In this document: positions 30,395 through 42,252 of the stretch, in pieces | How the letters are laid out: every line of letters begins with the position of its first letter | How positions within the stretch are numbered: position 1 is the first letter of the stretch | From: Rapana venosa | Taxonomy: Eukaryota; Mollusca; Gastropoda; Neogastropoda; Muricidae | Assembly (NCBI GenBank): GCA_028751875.1 | Contig: CM054158.1 | Span: forward strand, 52,952,706-53,016,705 | Direction: 5' to 3' | Length of the DNA stretch: 64,000 bases | Made by a program: the position numbers and the translations under genes | Notes under the pieces: model-generated | Database searches by the model: none | What the model was told of the DNA's origin: nothing | What the model saw: the letters and a program-made list of their open reading frames with translations, nothing else

Positions 30395-30594
30395 GGGGAA
30401 CATACCAAACCCAAAAAACACAATCAGAAGCCTGCCCATTGTTTTAGGGTTGCAGTTTCAAGTATTGACAGTGTAGAGATTCTGATCAGTGTGTGTGTGC
30501 ACCTGCTGGCTTTGGGGACATCTTCCTGCCAGACATGGTGAGATATTGCAGGAAGATGAGGATTTTGATGGGGGAAGTGTGCAACAGAGAAAAC

Positions 30595-30930
30595 GCTTGT
30601 TAGCTTTAGGGTGACAATGGTTAAATTCAAAACTTTAGGATGACAATGGTTAAATTCAAAACTTTAGGATGACAATGGTTAAATTTGAAACTTTAAGATG
30701 ACAATGGTTAAATTTGAAACTTTAATAATAATATAATGGAATTTATAGAGCGCTATATCTTGCAAAAACAGATAAAAGCGCAAATTTAAATTTTAGCATG
30801 GCAATGGTTAAATTTGAAACTTTAGGATGACAACGGTTAAATTTGAAACTTGAGAATGACAACGGTTAAATTTGAAACTTGAGAATGACAACGGTTAAAT
30901 TTGAAACTTGATGATGACAATGGTTCAATT
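30595..30930 (+). repeat. ~30 bp tandem repeat (GATGACAATGGTTAAATT), ~9 copies
   Basis: Units GAAACTTTAGGATGACAATG GTTAAATTT repeat at 30600-30722 and 30795-30930. The array is interrupted at 30724-30800 by an AGCGCT dispersed element, which must be the later arrival. Confidence 0.92.
30724..30800 (+). repeat. Dispersed AGCGCT element, + copy inside a tandem array
   Basis: AATAATAATATAATGGAATT TATAGAGCGCTATATCTTGC AAAAACAGATAAAAGCGC. The order matches 522-600 (reverse), 54640-54715 and 57085-57145. Confidence 0.8.
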
Positions 30931-32515
30931 TGAACTAAACATGGCCAAACATAAGCAGCAGGGCACAGCTTTGTTTAGGAAAATGAAGTAGTCAACATTT
31001 CTTCGTTACTTCTGTGCATAAAATCAGTCCAGGATGGGGGTGGGAGTCATTATCTTAACACCCCCCCCCCACTCCCCAAATATATACAAGGGAAAACATG
31101 CATATAAAAGAGACTTCCCATGCAAAAAGAGGAAGGGGAAAAACAGGAAATTTTTTACGTTATTTTACATAATACAGCACACAATTATAAAACAAAAAAT
31201 GGAGAGGGGAAGGTAAAGGAGCATCTTATAAAATCTGTTGACTCGTTTCTTGTTACAGTCACTAACTTTCTGAACACACAGACACACACTTTAGTATCTA
31301 ACATCCCACCCTCCCAAAAAAAAACCAACAAAAAACAAAACCAAAAAACCCCCCAAACTTACTGTTAAAAAAAAGAAGAAAGAAAGCAGTGACCAGGCCA
31401 CGCTGAATTCTGTAATTCCCCAAAGCAACGGCTGCTTACAGAGGAGATATTGCATAAATGATGTTGATGGGACAAACACAATAGAACAACATGGCCATCC
31501 AGTAACGTCAGTCAAGCCATGGATTTTGAAATGTGATAACAGAACGGTAGCAAAAACGGGTGTTGAGGGGGGTGGAGGTAGGGGATGTTCATACATTTTC
31601 TACTGGGCTTTGACATCAGTGGGCGACTGTTTACCCATCGAAGGAGAGTGCAGGTCTCGTGATGTCATCCTAGCAAGTCACCTCTCTGCCACACCATTCG
31701 TGAGCCATTTAAGTCACATGAACAAAGATGTTGACGCCATCAATGAAAAAGTTAAACCCCTATACAGATTTTTTGTTAAAAAAAAAAACAAGAACTCTGA
31801 TGCAAAATTGGAAAAATCCTCATCCAAAAAACCCCCCCCAAAACCCACACTGTAAATACATCATCGAAAAAGCCGTCTATGTTCAAGCAAAATGTTCCAT
31901 CAGTATGTTACATTGACAGTTTCTTTCTTCATCTCTTCTGCCTCCAATTCAACAACTGACCAAATAACAAAACAAACACACACACACACACAAAAAGAAT
32001 CGGCGCACATACATGCCATTTTTTGCCTTCACAATGTAAAATGGAGCAAACAAAACCTTTTGCCTGTCCGTCCCCATGACTCTAATTTCAACAGAAACAA
32101 AATAAAATTGAAAAGAAAACAAAAACCCACATAAATAAAAAGATCAGCCTTTTGTAAAAATAGATGCACGTGTTGTAAATCAGGGATGTTTGTAAGTAAT
32201 TGGGCAAACCAAAACTTAAAAAAAGAACCACACACACACGTCCTCAAAAACAAAAAAAGCAAGAGCAATCTCATACACCAGAGAATCTCACTCGCCCTCC
32301 CACCCACAACCCCACCTCCCCCTCCATAAAAAACAGCAACAAACCCACACACTCGCACAACCAATGACTCGCTGACAACAACAGAGCCAATCACAGACAC
32401 TTTCGCTGCAAGAAGATCAGGAATGATGGCGAAGCGAGATGAGAAAAAAAACGTTTCTCTAGAGAGCTCCATGTGAGAACCGCCCATCCGAGCTGAAGTC
32501 CAACAGTGACGTCTT

Positions 32516-32547
<32 letters not shown>

Positions 32548-35240
32548 CATGGGGCCAGCATTCTGAAATCATCTTGTGAAAACTTTTGACTGTTTCAGGC
32601 CAGTATGCATTTAAAAAAAACAAAAAACACCCAAACTTATTGTTTGTACATAACTCTTCCAAAGAAACTTGAGAGAGACTGAAAAAAAGATCAGCTTCTG
32701 TACAAAAAAAAACTTTAGAACAAAGGACTAGGTTTTACAAGCACCAAATAAATGATAAGAAGACATGACAGTGGTGTGATAGAGAGAGAGCCTGTGATGT
32801 GACAGAGAGTTACAGGAATCGAACCGTCATCCCCTGATGTACCATGTCTGTTGCCATTCATGGGAATGTGTTGGAGAGTTAGGAGGGCTGAATTAACACC
32901 CTCCAGGGTCACCCCATGTGGGACATTTGTTGCTGATTTTCTGGAACAACGGGTGAGTGAATGTGTTGGCAAACCGCTCTTTAAATCAACAAAACTTCGC
33001 TGATTCTGTTTTCATTCTGAAGTGAAATTCAAGGCTGGATTTAGCTCTCAAGGTTTTAGATTTGAAAAAAAAAATTCCGCATCTTGTGTCTTCCGCAATC
33101 GAATTAATCTTAGTTTGACTTGTAATGGTAACATTTTTTATTTTAGTGCATTAAATGACTCGCAAGTTTTAACTTTGTAAAGAATCATCTACGTTTTGTT
33201 GGAATTTTTTCAGAAAAAATGGCGACCATAACACTGTTAGAAGACTGACTGCAGTGTACTGTCCCCCCACATTCTTGGAAAGCAAGAGGATATCTTGGAA
33301 ACACTATAATATAATATTTTCCTATTAAAGCCTAATTGACATTACATAATGGATTTCTAACTCACAGGTTTCCTCAAACAAGCACATACAGAACAGGCAA
33401 CCCACACTAGGACCACCAAGCCTAGGGATCAGCAGAGGAGAACGGCATACGCAAGCAACCACGCATAGCACTCAGCCTTCAACAATTTTTCAAATTGAGA
33501 GGCACAACTGGAAGCAAAGCATTTTTCTTTCTTTTTCATTCCTAGACAGATCGAGGGACAGAGGAAGGCACTTTTTATCAGATCGCACCTAGGGTCCACC
33601 CACAGAATGGAAGGTACGGCACAGACCAGGGCATCACGCATTAAATCAACTTCCAAACCGTCTGAAGAAATTCCTAAGCAAAAATTTTTTTCTTTCTTTT
33701 CAAAAGTACAGCGAGGTTCCCCCGTCGCCTTTTAAGTGTGTCGCCATATTGTGACTGCAGGCCTGCAACTTATTCCGATTCAAAATACAGATGCTTATCC
33801 TCCACAAAGCACTAAAGAAACTCTACAAAAACAGACGCCTAGCCTACAATGTATCTCAATCACAGGTCTCACACAAGGAATGAACATCTGACTTGTGAAA
33901 CCAAACATTTGTCTGTCCTGCTGCTGTCAACACACACTAGGTGCAAACGATTCACATTTTCATCCTTACTCGTTGATCTCCTCATGCTGTCTGACAATAA
34001 CAAGTGATCTGACCTACAAAAAAACCCAAACTCTTTGTCTGTCCTGCTGCTGTCAAAACACCACAGGTAGGTGGCTGACAACAGACGACATTTTCATTCT
34101 TCGGTTCTTAATCCCAGCAGCATGCCTGCAATGCTGTGATCCCTCTACCGCAACAGCCAGCAAATCTGGAATGGAAGAAGAAAAGAAAAGAAAAAAGCAG
34201 CGAAAATATACATTCCCACCTTCATATTAACTGAGATAACACCAATAGGCTCTTTCACATTAAATTCATATTATCAGAATCCACTTCACATAAGCAACGC
34301 TGTTTACAAAATGAAAACATTTGAAACAGATCGTGAAAGAAAAAAAGAACCTTGATTCTAATGGTATGCAAAAGCATCAATGGATTCATTCATACAAGGA
34401 CTAGAAATTTCGAGTTGCTCTGACCAAAGGAAGACATAGAACACAGACCTGTTCAGGATAATCTTTATACAATGTGAAGACAAGCTGATCTTCAACTACA
34501 GAGAGACAGACAGAGAGACAGGCAGAGAGAGACGGAGGGAGAGAGAGAGAGAAATAGCAAGTGAGTGAGAGAGAGAGGTGCTCAGACCACATACGGTCAA
34601 AGAAGAAGAAGACACAAGAGTTCATGTTTAACATACAGGTGTAAAAAAAACCCCCAAAAATCCCCTCATCTTGAAAATGGGAAGACGAATGTCCAATCCT
34701 GAAAACTGAGGCAACGGCAATGACTTTCTTTGCCACTGGATGAAGAGGTTTACTCTACCAACACCGCCACGACCCAGCCCTAGAATAAAACACTAAAGAT
34801 GGTAGAGTTAACAGCCAATATTGAAAAAACGCCAATACCCCCAAAAAAACCCAGCCAGTTGAAAAACAGCTAATCTGGAAAAAAAAAAAATTTAAATGAT
34901 AAAAAATCCAACAGCCAGTGACAAATAACCCAGCCAATGATGGAATAACATGGAGTAACAGCCAATCATATAATAATCCAACTCCAACAGATAAACAGAA
35001 AATCCAATTATTAATCAGAAAGAAATTTATGAAAGGCGTAGTGACATTTTTTCTTTTACAAAACAGCAAAAACCGACAAAAATCTCTTTGGCGTAAATCA
35101 ATCTCAATTACTTTTCTTTACTCTCTCCCTCTCTCTGCATTTCTTACCGGTGGGGTGAACAGTGTCTGGTCTTCTCCCATGCTTGTGACTTTACAGCAGG
35201 TTCTGCCTGCTGGCCTCAGCTGACACATTCCAACTTCAGA
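30931..35240. other. Long A-rich non-coding stretch
   Basis: No exon supported on either strand. Contains A-runs, (CA)n at 32517-32546, a two-copy ~125 bp tandem repeat around 33900-34080 (TTTGTCTGTCCTGCTGCTGT) and a GA-rich tract near 34500-34580. The composition fits the non-template side of a - strand transcript such as a long 3' UTR, but nothing proves transcription. Confidence 0.45.
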
Positions 35241-35244
35241 GCAG

Positions 35245-35525
35245 CTCATTTGTACAGGTTGCATGCTGGGTATGTTCATGTTTCCGTAACCCACCAAACA
35301 CTGACATGAATTACAGGATCTTCAACAAACATATTTGATCTTCTGCATGTGTATATACACGAAGGGAATTAAGCCACTGGCAGGACTGCACTTGAAACTG
35401 ACCCAGGAGATCATAATAATCCCCACCCTTCATTCACGAGAAGCTGCCGTGATTCGAACCCCAACTTCATGGACCCAGGGGATTGAAGTGGAACGGTCTT
35501 GACCACTCGGCTACAGCGTCCGTCA
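35245..35525 (-). mobile_element. tRNA-derived SINE, GGCCGAGTGGTTA head, copy 2
   Basis: On the - strand the head reads GACGCTGTAGCCGAGTGGTC AAGACCGTTCCAC with GGGGTTCGAATCACGG as B box. The body has ATCTCCTGGGTCAGTTTCAA and GTGTATATACACATGC. Confidence 0.88.
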
Positions 35526-35935
35526 ACTTTTATTCACAGTTTGGACAATGACCAATAATTTTTTTTTTTCAATTAAAAAAAAAGACATTTCTCTTCCCCA
35601 CGTTAAAAGAGATCCACATGAATATAATTAATCAGAAATGGAGAGAAAAAACCACAACCCCATTTTCAGAAAGGCAAAGAAGAAGGGACCAAAGTTTGAC
35701 CTACCAACCTCTTCTGTTTACGTGATATGTCTGCAAGGCGGATTTCCACGCTACGCCAATCCACTCTTGATTCAGTCTGTGTGTTACAGATGCGCCGATG
35801 CTCCACGCTGTCTCTCGAAGCAAATAGTATAATCTGTGACCTTTGTCATCTTTCTTTGGCTGCATTGAAGATACACACACATCCACACCTCCTGTAGAGT
35901 AATGGCGTGAATCTCACTGCTTCTCCTAAACCACA
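35526..35935. other. Non-coding, nothing recognised
   Basis: No exon or repeat supported. Confidence 0.4.
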
Positions 35936-35939
35936 CCTT

Positions 35940-36036
35940 GCAACCACGCGCTCTCTCCCCAGGGAGAGCGGCCTGAATTTCACGCAGAGAAATCTGCCAT
36001 GACTTAAAAGTGGTATAAAATAAAATAAATAAATTT
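35940..36036 (+). mobile_element. 3' end of GTTGTCCCTGGCAAAATTCT-family SINE
   Basis: CCCAGGGAGAGCGGCCTGAA TTTCACGCAGAGAAATCTGC CATGACTTAAAAGTGGTATA followed by AAATAAAT, the same as the end of 24212-24655. Confidence 0.85.
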
Positions 36037-37240
36037 AAAAAATTGTAAACCCATTCTCTGTTGTCTGTCTCTCCCCTCTCCAGCATTTTTGGTTTTATCG
36101 ACAGAATCAGAATATAGGCTTTCTGCCAAGAACGATTTTTTTAAAAAGATGGTGTACCGAGGCAAAACTGCATATCAAAATATATAAAAAATCATGCAAT
36201 TCTTTCCAAATTAACATGTTATTTTTCTTCTCTCGGTCTCGTACAATATTGGGGTTGGTTGGGTTTTTTTTGGCAGGAAACATGTTGTGGGACAGTTAAT
36301 ACATAGTTTTGAAACAAAGCGAAATAAGCACCACACCCACCAAAAAAAATCTAAATAACTAAACAGACGAGAATAGGTAGAACAAAAGAATATATATTTC
36401 ATTTTCAGTTTAATTTGGACATACACGCAAACACATGCACCGTATCGCAAACACATGCACCATATATACATACATAAAATTATATATATATATATGTGTG
36501 TGTGTGTGTGCGTGCATTGCTTTCCAATAAGAAATAGTCTAAGCAAAGAAATACACATCAAAAACAGCGTAGGTGATGCTTTATGCTCATTTTCTTTTGT
36601 TTTATGAAAATTTGGTACCAATCATTATTTAAACCAAAATCAGTCCATAAAAATCATTGTAATTATACTGCATACCCAACCACCTCAGAATTTCAGATGA
36701 ATTAAAAATTAAGATATGAACTTCACGAAAATGCAACAGCTGAACAGCAGAAAATTTTAATTAACATGTTACTTTTAGTTAATTGTGTCATTCATATTAG
36801 TACTGCAACTCATTAAAAACAAAACAAAAAACCCACACATGCTTTATATACAATAGTCTCAATTTGTATATAAGAATGATATCCAGCAACAACAACAAAA
36901 TATATATATATAATTACACACACAAACACATACATACACACAACACTCACTAGTCATGTTCTTCATTGTGGACATCCAAAAGCATGTTTACCTGCTGTAC
37001 CTAATCTATCACAGGATCAGTATTTGTCTGAACCATCGCATTGTTGGACATTGTGTTAGCGCTAATAAGAAGTCCGATAATTCAGTATTTGTGGTTTGTT
37101 CAAGTTATGTTTTATATTTCAATTTTGTTATCTGACATTGTTTTCAGCTAAAGTTCAATTTTTTGTGTTGAGATTTTTTTGGTTTTTGTTTGGTTTTGTC
37201 TAAAATCACTAGATGTGAATCGACGTTAAACTGAAGATAT
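36037..37240. other. Non-coding, A/T-rich with short microsatellites
   Basis: TA/TG microsatellite at 36480-36510 and TA near 36900. No exon supported. Confidence 0.45.
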
Positions 37241-37269
37241 CACACAAACACACACAGCACACAAACACA

Positions 37270-37460
37270 CTGCTTATTCAATGTACCATCTGAAAATAAA
37301 AGTTTGACTTGACTTTAACTTTGACACACACCACACACACACCACACACACAACACACACCACGCACACACATACACCACACACACACACAGAGCACACA
37401 CACACACACACACACAGAGCACACACACACACACACACACCAACACACACACACCAAACT
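37270..37460 (+). mobile_element. LINE 3' tail followed by CA microsatellite
   Basis: CTGCTTATTCAATGTACCAT CTGAAAATAAAAGTTTGACT TGACTTTAACTTTGAC is the 3' end of the LINE at 14035-14075. It is followed by (CA)n-rich sequence to 37455. Confidence 0.85.
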
Positions 37461-37796
37461 AATGAAGAAAACCACAGTCAGACCTGACAGTCTCTGAACA
37501 CAATGGAGAATGCAATGCCGACAATGGACAAGAGCGTAAACACGCAAACAATGTTATAACTGACTGTGTTACATTTATATTTTTAAAAAACCCAAAACAA
37601 CAACAACCAACCAACCAACCAACCAACAAAAACTCTACAATTTGTAACTTCTAGAGATCTACTTAACACTTTTTGTTGTTGTTGAGCATTATTCCCCAGC
37701 TTACCACTTCCATTACAGTGCAAAACTTGTCAATTTCTCATTTTGACAACCCCCCCTCCCCACCACCACCACTGTTACTATAAATAGTGTATCCAC
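37461..37796. other. Non-coding, nothing recognised
   Basis: A short (AACC)n run near 37605-37625. No exon supported. Confidence 0.4.
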
Positions 37797-38130
37797 CTTC
37801 TGGAAATGCTGAGGTCCACTGCCAGTGGAGTCTTACTTCTGTATGAATGAAAAAAAAAGAAACTAGCTGGAAATTCTGTGCTGGGAATTCCTTCTTTTCT
37901 ATCCCTCTCTTTGTTTCTGCCTCGTTCCTTTTTCTTCCCGTCACCTCCTCCTTCTTGTCTGTTTTCTGCCTTCCTGGTCTGACAATACTCCTGCCTGCCT
38001 TCTTTTCTCCAGAAAGACTTAAAAGATAGCAGTTCTCTCCCTTGCCCAGAGTCGGGCCAGGTGCTGGGCCTGACTTGTCAGGCGCTTAACAGCAGCTCAT
38101 ATTAACAGAAAACGGCAGTTGCTGTCTGAA
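37797..38130 (+). repeat. Unclassified interspersed repeat R-like, copy 4
   Basis: ACCTTCTGGAAATGCTGAGG, GGAATTCCTTCTTTTCTATC CCTCTCTTTGTTTCTGCC, then GCCTGACTTGTCAGGCGCTT AACAGCAG. It matches 52700-52965 closely. Confidence 0.75.
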
Positions 38131-38391
38131 AGAATTTTGTAGAGTTACTGGTGTCAAGCGATTTGTAATCATTTTTCACAGCACTGTCTGGTTTTCAATC
38201 TGTTTGCTTGTATTGACAATGTTTGATAAAGGCGAATGAACGACATGCTAACAACTGAACACTGACCTGAGGTGCACTGTGACTTGTTGTGGGCTGAAGG
38301 CCACATCTCATTTTTGGCCCGGGCCAAAAGCTGTGTCAGTTATTGATGTCAGCTATTTGCCAAGGCCTGCACTGAAATGTTGTTATGGTGT
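38131..38391. other. Non-coding, nothing recognised
   Basis: No exon or repeat supported. Confidence 0.4.
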
Positions 38392-38665
38392 GAAATGTTG
38401 TGTTGAGATTGCCTTCAGCCATGACAAGCTCTTCACATAACAACCTGCACTCTCCTTTACAGGAGAAAAAAAAAATCCTCTGAAGTTGGAGTATGGCTGC
38501 CTGTATGGTGAGGTACTTGAAAAACAGTCATACACACAAACAAATGTCTCATTCAGTGTACTTCCTATCTCACAGTGATTCCCAGGTGGGATGATGAGTG
38601 AGTCAGAGTGTGGCATGTTCTGGGTGACCCCCAGAGTGTTAAGCTGGGGAACGCACAACAACGAC
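38392..38665 (-). repeat. Unclassified interspersed repeat B, - copy
   Basis: GTTGTGTTGAGATTGCCTTC AGCCATGACAAGCTCTTC, then CTATCTCACAGTGATTCCCA GGTGGGATGATGAGTGAGTC and GGTGACCCCCAGAGTGTTAA GCTGGGGAACG. It is the reverse complement of 17066-17335. Confidence 0.85.
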
Positions 38666-39602
38666 ATCTTATCTACACCCGCTGCAAGGCTTTTAGCGTT
38701 CTGCATGGTGACAGTGGCTGGTTGACACAGGCCCTACACCGGAAAATTTCACTGGGGCTCTATGATGATTCACAAACACAACACTTTTAAGGCTGACACC
38801 TCATCATCCACAATATGCCCCACGAGAAGTCAAACCATCAGTACAAATAAATAAAATAAAGTCTAAAACAAAATTGGAGTAACAAAGCCAATAGGAATGC
38901 CATGGAAAATGCATAGGACACACAAATGGAATTTATTCACGAGCGCGCACATACGCACACACACATACATGCATACACACTTTTTTTCCCCTAAACAAAG
39001 TCTACTGACACAAGAATGAAAAAAAAGTCTTCAACAAATGTATGTTTGTAAAGACACTCACAAAATCAAGAACACCAGCCACTTTTTCAGGAACACCCCA
39101 CCCCATCCCCACCATATAGCAGTCAAAAATTTATCAGACAAAACAAACACACACACACAAAATCAATCTTTCTCACAAAATTTTAATCTAAGAATCAATC
39201 ATAATCACAATGTTCCCCAATAGCAGTCAAAAATTGATGAGACAAACGAACAAACAAAAATTAATCCTTCTCACAAAAAATAAATTTTTAATCTACCATT
39301 CAATCATGATCACAATATATCAGCTCAACAATTCAACAATCACAATTTATCAGCTGTGGAAAAAAAAAAGAGAAAGTATGATCACAGTTCAGGAGTTGAA
39401 TGAATGAATGAATGAATGAATGAATAAATGGATGAATGATCGATCGAGTGATGGCCACAACGCCTCAGTAAAACAAATTTCTGATAGACACAATTCCACA
39501 ATATCTCCTATTTATCCCACCCACAGACAAAACCATAGGTACATGAATATAACATTCGTTTCTAAGTCACATAACAATGTTATCAACATAACATTGATAT
39601 CT
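38666..39602. other. A-rich non-coding sequence
   Basis: Includes CA runs near 38950 and 39150, an imperfect repeat of AGCAGTCAAAAATTTATCAGA / AGCAGTCAAAAATTGATGAGA (39118 and 39222) and (GAAT)n at 39400-39425. No exon supported. Confidence 0.45.
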
Positions 39603-39896
39603 AATGGGAACGGGATAGCCTTGTGGTTAGAGTGATGTATTTGCGATCTGCTGACCCCGGTTCGATTTTGCCTCTGGAGTTAACATCAGTGCTGACTCCA
39701 CTCTCTCCAAAAGTCCTTCAGATGAGACTATAAACCAAGGTCCTGTGTGCAAACGCACGCAGAACATCTTGCACACACGTTAAAACATGTTCCGCTTTTT
39801 GGAAGAGTAGGCCATTGTGTGCCGGTGGGACTGGATGAAAAAAAAGCACACGAGTGCTTATTCCATTATCCTCGATAAAAAAGAATAAAATAAATA
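39603..39896 (+). mobile_element. tRNA-derived SINE (CTGGAGTTAACATCAGTGC family)
   Basis: Head GAACGGGATAGCCTTGTGGT TAGAGTGATG with B box CCCGGTTCGATTTTGCC. Body CTCTGGAGTTAACATCAGTG, AAAGTCCTTCAGATGAGACT ATAAACCAAGGTCC and 3' end TTATTCCATTATCCTCGATA. Confidence 0.92.
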
Positions 39897-40156
39897 AAAT
39901 CAAGTCACTAAACAATGTTATCTAAGTTGGGGTCACTTTGTTTCTTATGATGGTGGGAGGAAAATGAGGACATTGCCCACAGATTCATGATGTGACCTGA
40001 CTGGAAGCCCCAAAACGAATGTTGAAAGCAGACAACAATATTCAGGCAATGATTCTGAACACAGGCTGCATTGAGTGAACTTCTGTGCCTAAATAACAAG
40101 TTTATGTCTTTCTAGTCAATGGGTCAATGGTTTTTATAACATTGTGTTCCCAATTG

Positions 40157-40189
<33 letters not shown>

Positions 40190-40200
40190 TGTGAGTGTGT
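39897..40200. other. Non-coding with (TG)n
   Basis: (TG)n at 40157-40200. Nothing else recognised. Confidence 0.45.
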
Positions 40201-40204
40201 TTGT

Positions 40205-40365
40205 GACATTTTTATTTGAAGTTTTTTGGACTGTTTTAACCAATATGAAAGGTAGCTTTTTTTGTGTCTTTCGAGATAATGATGCGTATCAATCTGCCTT
40301 GTCAGTATTGTAATTGCCCTTCATGGGATGATTAAAGTGTTTCCGACTTGACTTGACTTGTGTGG
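40205..40365 (+). mobile_element. LINE 3' tail, second tail type
   Basis: GTCAGTATTGTAATTGCCCT TCATGGGATGATTAAAGTGT TTCCGACTTGACTTGACTTG. The reverse complement of its left half is at 51361-51400, and a shorter relative is at 1047-1105. It shares the (TTGAC)n end but not the body with the LINE at 10331. Confidence 0.7.
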
Positions 40366-40494
40366 GTGTGTTTTAATTCATCCAGTTTTCCAACAAAATG
40401 AACATGAACAATGAACACAGCTGTATCATCCATACCTGGTGTCTCTCTTCATCACATACTATGTGACCAACAGATATGACAGATACCTACTGAC

Positions 40495-40812
40495 GGAATT
40501 TTCTAGAAAACAGATACTAATGGCAGAACATTCTAGAAAACAGATACTAATGGCAGAATATTCTAGAAAACAGATACTAATGGCAGAATATTCTAGAAAA
40601 CAGATACTAATGGCAGAATATTCTAGAAAACAGATACTAATGGCAGAACATTCTAGAAAACAGATACTAATGGCAGAATATTCTAGAAAACAGATACTAA
40701 TGGCAGAATATTCTAGAAAACAGATACTAATGGCAGAATATTCTAGGAAACAGATACTAATGGCAGAATATTCCAGGAAACAGATACTAATGGCAGAACA
40801 TTCTAGAAAACA
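40495..40812 (+). repeat. 30 bp tandem repeat, ~11 copies
   Basis: TTCTAGAAAACAGATACTAA TGGCAGAATA repeated with very few changes. Unit length divisible by 3 leaves open frames on both strands; no protein is proposed. Confidence 0.96.
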
Positions 40813-41518
40813 ATCTCTTTTGTGGTCCAAGTTCAGGAACTCATGTGGCTTTAGGTTTTTATTCCACTTGTGACAAGTAATACTGGTCTGGGGTGGTTTT
40901 TAAACTTTTGTTTATTTGTTGTTGTTGTTGTTTACACCTGTTGTCTTGTTTTGCTTTGGGAGCTTTTGGGTCTAGGGTTGGAGATTTTCTCTGTGTGTGT
41001 CTGTTTTTTGTTGGTTTTGTTGTTGTTTTGGGGTTGTTTTTTGGAGGGGTGGGGTAGAGAATGTGGTAAAAGCTGTTTTTCCAAAACAACCTGAGACGAT
41101 CCTTAAGCTTCGTTCTTCACTTCCCTGTCTCCCTGTCCTCACACCTGTACAATGAACAATGAACACCACCAAGTCTTCTCTTCATAATCCATTTTGTATT
41201 CACCTCCACAAAAGCCATGCTCTAGTTTTGAGTATACGTGGTGGAGACGAAGAAGAAGAAAAAAACCCAGCGAAACAAAGACTTCACTGTGTCTCTTTGT
41301 CACATTCCAATCTGGATTTTTCTTTTAACCAGAGTTCCCAGAAAGTTGGGGTACCACAGTGGGCAAATCCAACATCACTCAGTCAAAGAGCCCTAACTCT
41401 AGCGCGTCCCTTCCTTTTACCAAGTCCAAGTGTGGTCAGTCAGTTCCTGCTGTAATCAGCACCAGCTGGGATGGGTAGCGGCTGAGAGCAGCTGAAAGTG
41501 GAGGAAACTGACAGCTGG
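40813..41518. other. Non-coding, nothing recognised
   Basis: T/G-rich segment at 40900-41070, otherwise unremarkable. Confidence 0.4.
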
Positions 41519-41680
41519 GGTACTTATACTGGGCACAGCTCCAGAGATCTTTTCTTATACTGGGCACAGCTCCAGAGATCTTTTCTTATACTGGGCACAG
41601 CTCCAGAGATCTTTTCTTATACTGGGCACAGCTCCAGAGATCTTTTCTTATACTGGGCACAGCTCCAGAGATCTTCTGAG
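41519..41680 (+). repeat. 31 bp tandem repeat, 5 copies
   Basis: TACTGGGCACAGCTCCAGAG ATCTTTTCTTA repeated nearly perfectly. Confidence 0.96.
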
Positions 41681-42185
41681 CGGACTTTAAATCTGGTAAA
41701 ATCAACACACAGAGAAAAAAAGAGAAAAAAAAGGGACTGTTGAAGGCAAGACCAAATGCAGCGAAAACACACCCGTTTCTGACAATAACGTTCGTTCTCA
41801 TAGCACCGACACACCGGACAGTTCTGCAGCACACAGCCTCAAATATTTAACACAGCAGGGGTTTTTTTTGGGCTTTTTTTACCTCAACAGAGGCTTAATA
41901 GGGGAGTGGTGGTGGAGAGGATTTTCAGAATTCGGTTTGCGAGGAAGCATACGTATTGTTTGCACAATTTTTGGAACGAGTCTTTGTCTGGAGCTATTTT
42001 TAACTTCTTTTTTTTAAACGGGTGGACAAGTCCATGGTAGGTGCACCCCACAAAGCTGACTCTCACACACAACAGCCACGAATGGACAGAGTGGTGTTTT
42101 TGACAGTGCTGTATCCCTGTGCCTTTTCTTGACTCATTTTTGCCAAGTCAGAGTATGGCTGCCTTTTTTTTTTTTTTTAGCAGGG
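41681..42185. other. Non-coding, nothing recognised
   Basis: No exon or repeat supported. Confidence 0.4.
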
Positions 42186-42194
42186 TAAGAATTA

Positions 42195-42252
42195 ATGGTT
42201 TCACATGCCAAAATGGTTTCACATGCCAAAATGGTTTCACATGCCAAAATGC
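42195..42252 (+). repeat. 16-17 bp tandem repeat, 3 copies
   Basis: AATGGTTTCACATGCCAA repeated three times. Confidence 0.9.
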
